From Taxillus chinensis (taxonomy: Eukaryota; Streptophyta; Magnoliopsida; Santalales; Loranthaceae), in assembly GCA_023512835.1 (NCBI GenBank), contig CM042087.1, positions 3,258,021 through 3,322,020 on the forward strand: 64,000 nt of DNA, in the 5' to 3' direction. The position numbers and the translations under genes were made by a program. This document shows, piece by piece, positions 56,227 through 64,000 of the stretch. Position 1 is the stretch's first letter. Each line of letters begins with the position of its first letter. The notes under the pieces were generated by a model that saw only the letters and a list, made by a program, of their open reading frames with translations, did no database searches and had not been told where the DNA came from.

Positions 56227-57818
56227 AAGATAGTTGGTTATGGCACAAGCGATGCGCACATTTAAACTTTAAGACACCGTCTAAGTTAACATCACTTCAT
56301 CTTGTCACCTGGTCTACCTAAACTCAAATACTTCAGAGACACTCTCTGTCGAGAATGCCAACTCGGCAAACAGACCAAACATAGCTTTAAGATCAAATCG
56401 AGTTAATTCAATAATCGCTCCTCTCGCAACTTCTTCATATGGACCTCTCGTGGTCCTATTTCCGTTCCTTCGCTGGCCGGTGCGAGATATACCCTTGTGG
56501 TTATCGATGATTTCACCAGATACACATGGGTGATGTTCCTGAAATCAAAGGATCAAACTTTTGAGCATCTTGTAGATCTTTTCAACTGGATAAGCAACTC
56601 ACAAGGACCGAGCATAAAGTGCATCGGAGTGATCATGGTACAGAATTTGATTTTTCAGAAATGAGATCATAATGTTCGAACAGGGCATTCAACACGACTT
56701 CTCTGCGCCTAGAACTCCACAACAAAATGGGGTAGCCGAGCGCAAGAATCATACTTTAGTCGAGGCTGGCAGATCTATGTTAGCAGGGGCAACGCTTCCT
56801 CTCGTCTATAGTGAAGCTATGTCCACCGCCCGCTATGTTCGAAACAGAACTCTAATAAATAAATCTACCATGAAAACACTCTATGAGATGTGGAGAGGAC
56901 GAAAGCCTTCAATCTCACATTTCAGAGCTTTTGGGTGTACTTGCTATATATTAATAAATGGCAAAGCAACCTGGAATAAATTTGAACCAAAATCGATGAT
57001 GTGATTTTTGTCGGGTACTCATTACATAGCAAGGCTTATCGGGTCTTCAATAGAAAAATTTTTAAAGTTGAAGAATCTATCCATGTGACTTTTGATGAAG
57101 CTAATCTTGATTGGTCAAAAGTTGCTTCTTCAAGTTCTAATGTGCAGGTCCCGGACAAGCAACATCGATTACTCGAAGTTTATGAATGTTCCTGATACAC
57201 ATTTTGACCAACCACGTGGCATCAGCGAAGCACAAAGAAATTATATGGATGATGCTACGGATGATTCGGACTCAGGACTACCATTAAGCTCCTGGACATA
57301 CTCCTACAGATACCCAAAATTCCGGAGCACCTTCAAGTCCGTCCGGACCGTTAACACCGAAAGAAAGCAGTGTTGAAGAACCACCTAGTTCTACCGTACC
57401 TTCTAATATGGAAACATCTGGTCCGGAAGAAGCTCAACCGGTGAGATACACCTGAACCACCTAACCTGGCAGAGCTTCAAATTATTCAAGATCAACTATC
57501 ACATGCACGGAATTATAGATGGACCCGAAACCATCCCTCGGATCAAGTGATTGGTGATCCTACTGTTGTGTAAGAACAAGAGCAGCCACCTCTAACATGT
57601 GTCTTTACTCGTGTTTCTATCTCAAATAGAACCAAAGGTGGTGGATGAAGCTCTTTGGGATTCGAATTGGATAGAAGCCATGCAAGAAGAGCTGAATCAA
57701 TTTAAGAGAAATAATGTGTGGACTCTAGTACCAAGGCCTAAGTCCCAGCAAGTCATAAGAGTTAAAAGGGTGTTCCGGAACAAGCTTGATACGGATGGAA
57801 TTGTAATCCAGAACAAAG
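56227..57818 (+). pseudogene. Element B, right part: integrase and start of reverse transcriptase
   Basis: Continues B after C, repeating AAGAT and reading on in the GAG-pre-integrase region (DTLCRECQLGKQTKHSF near 56340). Integrase core: [20 protein letters not shown] near 56500. A 110-codon open frame (56672-57004) carries HDFSAPRTPQQNGVAERKN with the catalytic Glu. The linker follows, then the RT start WIEAMQEELNQFKRNNVWTL (57670) and [13 protein letters not shown], where F2 is inserted at 57819. The last five bases, CAAAG, should be duplicated beyond the window. Confidence 0.88.
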
Positions 57819-58524
57819 TGTAATGACCCGTGTGTAACCCGTGTGTAACTCGTGTGTATGAAGTTAACCACAAACACCTTGGATGTTGGTGCACAAGTTT
57901 GAGGTAAGAGATGAGCCCAAGAGGGGACTTTTGGGAGGTGCATGTGACAAGTGATAACGTACCTTTATGCCCTAGGAAGATGCTATGCGTATACATGCGG
58001 TTTTAAGTCTGTTTTGGCTGATCTTGGAGCTTACTTTTGACCTTGTAGATGGCCTCAAACAATTGGCGTGCAAGAACAAAAGTTTCTTAGAATGAGGTCC
58101 TCTATCTACCACAGAAATTTCAGAGCATTTGGAGCTGCATGTGAATTCACCCATTTCACGTGCAAGCATATTTTTGCTTCCTAGACCTCTACAAGATGCA
58201 AGGAGGCTTGGGGTGAAGTTTGAGTGCATTTGGAGCTACACGTCAATTGGGGAATTGGCGTTCAAATTGGCGTGCAAGCATGTTTTTGCATGGTTATGTT
58301 GGTTTTGTCATTCTAATCATCTTTCCCCAAAGGACCATGTTGGAATTGTGATTATTTTGGTGTGTATGGATGTGGGAAGGTCATAGCTTGTTCCATCAAA
58401 ACTACATCGTTTTGATCCTGGGATTCACTTAATCAAAACTATGTCGTTTTGATGTTGTGTTGTCTATATAAGGAGGAGAAGCCCCTCTGTTTTAGGTTTA
58501 GGGTTTGTTGCTCCACCAGCCATC

Positions 58525-58525
<1 letters not shown>

Positions 58526-58586
<61 letters not shown>
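58526..58586. repeat. GA microsatellite in the F2 LTR
   Basis: About 30 GA units just downstream of the TATA box, in the 5' leader. F1 has about nine. The left minus-strand LTR has a similar run at 1037-1054. Confidence 0.95.
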
Positions 58587-58592
<6 letters not shown>

Positions 58593-59069
58593 GAAGGAGA
58601 GCTTCGGTGGCTGTCGGAGCATCTTGCGTGGGTGGTCGGAGTCTTGCGTGGAAGCGGGAGCAGGAGTACATACAAGGTAGGGGTTCTGTTCTTCCTAAAT
58701 CCTCCTCTGTCCTAGGGTTCTAGGGCAGATTGTAGAGTTATATCTGTTTATATATACATATGTAATCCATATAGGTGTGATCTCCTATATGGATGTTGGC
58801 CTTTAGTGGCATTTTGGTGTGATTCTGTTGTTACATGCTATATGTTCGATGAAATGCCTGTGTGAATATAGCTATGTGTATATGCCCATTACGTGTTTGA
58901 TAATACGTCTGTGTGGCTGGACTTGTGATCTAGTGTATGTATGTATCTTGGGTGTTTGTTCTATGGCCTGAATGGCCTGGGTTTGTGCACTTGTGAACGG
59001 GTGCACACCAAGTGTTTGGTTTTATGCTTGAGTGACCGTGGTGTGTGTTGTGTGCATGATTGTGCTATC

Positions 59070-59251
59070 TGGCCTGAAGAGGCGGTTAAACTACTTTGCC
59101 TGAGAGGCGTTAAACCAATGGCCTGAAGAGGCGGTTAAACTACTTTGCCTGAGAGGCGGTTAAACCAAGGGCCTGAAGAGGCAGTTAAACTACTTTGCCC
59201 GAGAGGCGGTTAAATCGATGGCCTGAAGAGGCGGTTAAACTACTTCCTTGA
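59070..59251 (+). repeat. 48-bp tandem repeat in the F2 LTR
   Basis: Four copies of the unit that occurs three times in F1. Confidence 0.9.
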
Positions 59252-59754
59252 GATGTGTTTTGTTAGCCGGTGTGGTGGGGGCTGGGGTTACGCCCACTTG
59301 TGTGATGTTTTATTTTCTTTTTCCTAATATCGTCACGTCACTACACCCGTGCACATGCATGTAGCCGCTAGGAGCATGGGAAGGGTTGGGGAGACTTGAT
59401 CCCTACCGAGCCGTGGTGGCTCACCCCTCCTACCGTGTTTGCTTGTTTTCCAGGGGACTTACAGGCGTTAGGTGGATACACAAAGGTGGAAGACCATAAT
59501 TATTTTACTCTCTTCCATTTATGTTTTGTTTTTTTATGGGAATTGATGTAACCCCAGTGGGGATGGGATTGGAAAGGATTTTCTTTGTAATAAACTGGTT
59601 TGGATTGCTTTTATGAACATTACTTTCTTGAATGTGTTGTGGATGTTTAAAATGTTAAATTCTTGGTTTGTATCCTAACTCCTTTGCCCCCGTGTGGGTA
59701 AAAGGGGAGTCACGTACCGGTTTCCTCGGGTTGGAAATCCGGGGCGTGACAATA

Positions 59755-59769
59755 TGGTATCGAGCATGG
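59755..59769 (+). other. Primer binding site of F2
   Basis: TGGTATCGAGCATGG, three bases after the LTR, identical to F1 and sharing its missing A relative to the usual initiator-Met site. Confidence 0.85.
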
Positions 59770-60167
59770 TCTAGTTGGCCTAGGGTAGTGGGCGGACCTG
59801 GTTATCCTAAGTCCTTTGGAGGAGCCTGGAGGGACATGCCTGATTAACATGGTCCTCTTTGAGCCTCCAAGGTGTACTTAGGGTAGTCCAGTCTTGTGGT
59901 AGGATTTGCATGCATTGGCATTAGGGCACTAGTTGCATTTCTTTGTGAATGTATGCTAAACCGTGGATAAGATCATATGGTTAAGTGAAATGTGCAACTC
60001 TGATTTGTTTGGCAATGTGTACCGAATCGTGCAATGTGATTGATGCAATGATGCAATGTATGTGTGTAATGTCATGTGATAGTGGAATTGATCGGTGAGG
60101 TAGAGGTAGTGACGCGATAGATTATAAAATTATTTTGACGTTGTGCTTCTTACTTCGTGTAGTAAGA

Positions 60168-61590
60168 ATGCTGCCGAGGAGAGTGACACGTGCGTTCAGG
60201 GCGGTGGCTTATGAGTCATCTGCCCATGAGGCTGGGGTGCGGGACTGTCCGTTGGAGGGCATGCGTTGTTGCTGGCACAGCCTACGAGAAGGCATCCGGC
60301 TGGAGGTACGAGAGCTACGGGAGGGACTCCGGCAGGACGTTCGGGAGGAGGTGCGCCGTGAGGTGGCGGCAAGACAAGCAGTGGTGCCACCACCACCACC
60401 ACCACCAGGAGGAGAGCTGCCTCGTGAGCGTGAGAGTTCGATGGGTGGTGTACCAACTCGTGCAGAGGATGACGTGGTGACACGGTTCCAAAAGGAACAA
60501 CCTCTGCGATTTAAGGGGGAAGGAGATCCCGTGGTAGGCGAGCGGTGGTTGAGGCAGATCGAGCATGTGTTCTCCTTTCTCCTGCCCCTGGAAGAGGATA
60601 AGGTGCGACGGCAATTCGGGCACTGGAGGGGGATGCTTTGGAGTGGTGGACGAGTGTCGCGGGGAGCCGTGCGGTGCAACTCATGCTTTGGGAGGAGTTC
60701 TTGCAACTCTTCCATGATGAGTTCTTCCCCAGGAATCGGTGAGATGGCGAGAAGAGGGAAGAATTCGGCATCTTGAAGCAGGGATCCAGGACGGTACCCG
60801 AGTATGAGCGGGAGTTCCTGGAGCTTGAGTAGGTTTGCTCCTGAGACCGTGGCAAGGGAGGACCTGAAGGCCCACAAGTTCACTTTGGGCCTTAGGCCAG
60901 CCCTTAGGCACAGGGTGGCAATTCTACGCTTGAGGACCTATCTTGGGGCTGTGGAGACGGCCCGTATAGCCGAGAGAGAGCCGGATGTTGGGAGGCAGGC
61001 CCATCGGGGTCGCCAGTTGCAGAGTGGGCCTGATCGAGATGCAGTGTCCAAGAGGCTCAAGACGGAGGAGAGGAATAGCAGTTCTTTTCGCAGTCGGGGT
61101 CGGACATCTGTGAACCCCGGGAGGTTCACCTTTGGAGGCGGAAGACAGGGTGGTCCATCCGGGAGTCTACCTAGCGGCCAGGATCGTTGTGGGAGAGCAG
61201 GGTCACTTCAAGGGGGAGTGCCCCAAGAAGGACCGGCGATGCAACAACCGTGGACGAGAGGGCCATTTGCGCCGGGTTTGCAGGAGTGGCAACAGGGGAG
61301 CGGGGGGCATGGCATCCGGCGTGAGGAGTGATGCTAGCTTCCGTGCACCACTGAGAGACCAGCTCGTTAGTGGTAGGCCGGCCAGGCAGAGATCCAGTCG
61401 GACTCAACCCCAAGGGAGGCCGGAGCGGCAAGCAGACCGATCTGGAGGCAACCTTAGCGGGAAGCGTCCGGTGAGTGAGCCGACCAGTGGCCCGGGCCAA
61501 GGAAGGGTGTTTGCGCTGGAGGCGACATACCAGGAGGAGGCCGAGCTACCACCCCCACCAGGCGAGGGTGGAGCAGGACCATCGGTGGTC
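60168..61590 (+). pseudogene. F2 Gag (Retrotrans_gag family), frameshifted
   Basis: Starts MLPRRVTRAFRAVAYESSA at 60168, six bases after an acceptor-like CTTCGTGTAG. Arg/Glu-rich helices and a Pro run (PPPPPPPGGELP) precede the capsid domain (PLRFKGEGDPVVGERWLRQI). Frame changes near 60620, 60740 and 60830 follow, then [20 protein letters not shown]. Two knuckle remnants, [10 protein letters not shown] and CNNRGREGHLRRVC, have lost Cys residues. The C-terminal tail is Gly/Arg/Gln-rich. Confidence 0.85.
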
Positions 61591-61960
61591 GGAGGTACCC
61601 TTTTGATCTCCCGTACATTAGCTTCGTTCTCTTCGATACGGGTGCATCGTGTTCTTTTGTTCTTGAACTTGTAATAGATAGCTTGGGGTTAGCTTGTGTG
61701 GAGGCAGTGAAGCCCCTAGTTGTTGAGTCTCTAGTGGGGGGGTAGGATTGAGTTACGGCGAGTGTGTCGTGACTGTGTGTTAACCATAGGAGAGGTGGAG
61801 CCGAGTTTTGACTTGCATGTGATGCCCTTGCGTACTTTTGACCCGATCTTGGGTATGGATGTGCTTATGGCTTTCCAAGCCAAGATAGATCGTTACCGGC
61901 GGCGTGGATCCTTCGTGACACCCGCAGGGATCTCTTGCACCCTGCAGGGGGAGTGAGACC
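61590..61960 (+). pseudogene. F2 aspartic protease
   Basis: FDTGASCSFV at 61632-61661 with an intact DTG. Continues through DSLGLACVEAVKPLVVESLV to a stop at 61743. After it, EPSFDLHVMPLRTFDPILGM and DVLMAFQAKIDRYRR match the C-terminal half of chromovirus proteases. One stop and a frame change break an otherwise recognisable domain. Confidence 0.8.
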
Positions 61961-62019
61961 GTGAGGCGAGTCGGGCCGGGCCGGTGATGGACCAGTGGGG
62001 TGCCATTACCCAAGATTGG

Positions 62020-63480
62020 CAGCCCTGACGTTTGCCGAGGAAGGTAAGGTGGAAAAGAGGGTGTGGCCCGCTGTTGTGGACCAATTTCGGGATGTTTTTC
62101 CGAAGAGTTGAGGAGTTTGCCACCTAAGAGGAGTGTGGAGTTCACCATTGAGTTGGTGCCGGGGACGGGTCCGATTTCCCAAGTAGCGTATCATATGGGG
62201 CCAGCCGAGCCGAGGGAGCCGCAGAGGCAAATCGAGGAGTTGGTGGGCCAAGGGTATATCAGACCGAGTACCTCACCTTGGGGTGCTCCAGTGCTCTTTG
62301 CTAAGATGGCCGATGGCACACTTCGTCTCGCATCGACTACGAAGAAGCCGAATTCGGTGATTGTGAAGAATAACTACCCGTTGCCTCGGATAGATGACCT
62401 GTTTGACCAATTAAGTGGGGCCCAGTGGTTTTCCAAAATAGATTTACGGTCGGGCTATCACCAGCTCGGGGTTAGGGAGGAGGACATCCCTAAGATGGCT
62501 TTTCGGTGCAGGTATGGGCATTATGAGTGGGTCGTGATGCCTTTCGGGCTCACTAATGCGCCAGCGGTGTTCATGCATTTGATGAACCAAGTCTTTGCCC
62601 CATACTTAGACTCGTTCGTGGTGGTGTTTATCGACGATATCTTGGTGTATTCCAAGACCGAGAAGGAGCATGTGGAGCACTTGGCAACAGTGTTGCAAAC
62701 CTTGAGGGACCAACATTGTTTGCTAAGTTTAGCAAGTGTGAGTTTTGGTCGTAGGAGGTTCACTTTCTTGGCCATGTGGTGTCACCGAGGGAGTTAGGGT
62801 GGACCCGGCCAAGATTGAGGCCGTGGCATCGTGGGCGAGGCCAACCAATGTTTTTGAGATCCGTAGCTTTCTTGGCTTGGCGGGGTACTATCGTCGTTTT
62901 GTCGAGGGGTTCTCCCGTTTGGCAGCTCCTATGACAGCGTTGACTCGGAAGGGCGTGAAGTTTGATTGGACTGACAAGTGTCAGCAGGCGTTTGAGGCTC
63001 TCAAAACCCGTTTGACCACTGCACCGGTGTTGAGGTTACCTCGGGAGGATATCCCATATGAGGTGTATTGTGATGCATCCAGGGTTGGTTTGGGGTGTGT
63101 GCTTATGCAGGAGCACAGTGTGGTAGCTTATGGGTCAAGGCAGTTGAAGCCTCATGAGCAGAATTACCCTACCCATGATCTTGAGTTGGCGGCTGTCATC
63201 TTCGCCCTAAAGAGTTGGCAGCACTACCTCTTGGGGGAAAAGTTTGTGGTGTTCTCAGATCACAAGAGCCTTCAGTACATCTTTACTCAGAAGGACATGA
63301 ATTTGAGGCAAAGGAGATGGGTGGAGTATTTGAGACCTTTGACTTTACTCTTGCCTATACCCCGGGCAAGGGTAATGTTGTGGCCGACGCGTTGAGCGGA
63401 AAAGGGAAAGCCGAGGTGGCCGTGAGAGAGTGGAAGCCGATGGAGCAGTTGGCGATGTTGCGCTGCGCACTGTTGTTCGT
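62020..63480 (+). pseudogene. F2 reverse transcriptase and RNase H (nearly open)
   Basis: Open frame 62063-62797 with [93 protein letters not shown] and the catalytic FIDDILVYS (DD codons 62633-62638). A shift near 62760 leads to a second frame (62745-63395): [80 protein letters not shown]. Another shift near 63330 gives [16 protein letters not shown]. Only two or three shifts separate it from a continuous domain, making it the best-kept polymerase here. Confidence 0.9.
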
Positions 63481-63659
63481 GATAGTGGGACAGTCCTGAG
63501 TCCTTTGGTGATTGTGCCTTGAGTTGTACCAGCGCGTCTGGGAGGAACAGTTGGGTGACATTGAGTCCGAGGTTCTCCGTGCCCGTATTGAGGCCGGGGA
63601 GCTATCCGAGGACCGGACAGAGGGTCCCGAGCATGAGTTGTCATTTCAGGGGTGATTGG

Positions 63660-64000
63660 TAGTGGCTTCTTCCCTCGGGGATGAGGTGATGAGGGAGTTT
63701 CACCGGTCTCGAGTTCTTGTGCATCCAGGGGGGTACGAAGATGTACCATGCGCTTCGGGGACATTTTTTGGTGGCCTGGGATGAAACGCGATGTAGCTGC
63801 CTTTGTTTCGTGGTGCCTCACGTGTCGCCAGGTGAAGGCCGAGCATCGGCGGCCGGCGGGCATGTTACGACCATTGCCCATAGCGGAGTGGAAGTGGGAC
63901 CACATAGCGATGGATTTTGCGACTGGTCTTCCACCCACCACGGGGAGGAAAGATATGATTTGGGTGATTGTGGATCGACTCACAAAGTCGGCCCATTTCC
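63660..64000 (+). pseudogene. F2 integrase, N-terminal part, cut by the window end
   Basis: The zinc-binding part has TKMYHALRGHFWWPGMKRDV and SWCLTCRQVKAEH with the two Cys. A one-base change in a G run near 63730 breaks the frame before it. The core begins with the first catalytic Asp in MDFATGLPPTTGRKDM (63911) and continues to RLTKSAHF at the window edge. Confidence 0.85.

Larger units (their letters stand above)
57819..59751 (+). repeat. 5' LTR of F2
   Basis: 1933 bp, colinear with the F1 LTR. TATATAAG is at 58465-58472. Splice-donor-like ACAAG|GTAGGGG has its GT at 58677-58678. TGATAACGT-type sequence (57952) is slightly changed from F1. Confidence 0.92.
57819..64000 (+). mobile_element. 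Chromovirus-like Ty3/gypsy element F2, cut by the window end
   Basis: 5' LTR (57819-59751), primer site at 59755, gag, protease, RT, RNase H and the start of integrase. It lies in the RT of element B, after CAAAG (57814-57818). The Tekay/Del-type label comes from the TGTAATGACCC LTR end, tRNA-Met priming, FIDDILVYS and DFATGLP motifs. A chromodomain would lie beyond the window and has not been seen. Confidence 0.92.

Noticed and set aside
60209..60883. 224-codon minus-strand ORF
   Set aside because: Antisense of F2 gag; low complexity and matched only by the antisense of F1 gag (35657-36345).
63345..63983. 212-codon minus-strand ORF
   Set aside because: Antisense shadow of the GC-rich F2 integrase region; rich in Arg, Pro, Ser and Thr with no domain, while the + strand has clear integrase motifs.

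Overview
The window is plant nuclear DNA, probably from a eudicot, and it appears to hold nothing but nested LTR retrotransposons. I see no ordinary host gene, tRNA or rRNA. The plant assignment rests on the element families: SIRE-like Ty1/copia elements and chromovirus-like (Tekay/Del-type) Ty3/gypsy elements, both primed by initiator tRNA-Met; an Athila-like Ty3/gypsy element primed by tRNA-Asp; and a TRIM. The species cannot be told from the sequence.

The oldest layer is an Athila-like element on the + strand, called E. It is broken into pieces at 1458-1517, 15742-16304, 29679-33089 and 37469-39254. Into it went: a minus-strand chromovirus-like element (1-1457, only its 5' LTR in the window); copia element A (1518-15741), which itself carries a solo Athila LTR (4778-6298); a second Athila-like element on the minus strand, D (16305-29678); a 505-bp TRIM (33090-33594) abutted by a deleted chromovirus copy F1 (33597-37476); and copia element B (from 39251). 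B was split by copia element C (43321-56226) and then by chromovirus copy F2 (57819 to the window end). Target-site duplications support A (CTAAC/CCAAC), the solo LTR (CCTGT), D (AACGG) and C (AAGAT). At every split the host reading frame resumes on the far side.

All coding regions are decayed to some degree. Many of the stops look like C-to-T or G-to-A transitions, several of them CAG to TAG, as expected of methylated plant DNA. The best preserved parts are the RT-RNase H of F2, the RT and RNase H of C, the gag of A and B, the reverse transcriptase of D, and the third ORF of C.

The most interesting observation is the third ORF (ORF3) downstream of pol. Copia A and C and Athila-like D and E all carry one, and the proteins are recognisably related across the two superfamilies. 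The N-terminal half resembles plant transposon/plant-mobile-domain proteins, and the C-terminal half resembles Ulp1/SENP (C48) cysteine proteases. C keeps the His, Asp, Gln and Cys of the protease; D and E keep the His-17-Asp spacing but lack the Cys. Each ORF3 has a TATA-like box 85-130 bp before its ATG, as if it were a self-contained gene cassette. A second striking point is that the F-family LTR appears to be a mosaic: a chromovirus end joined to an Athila-type promoter segment.
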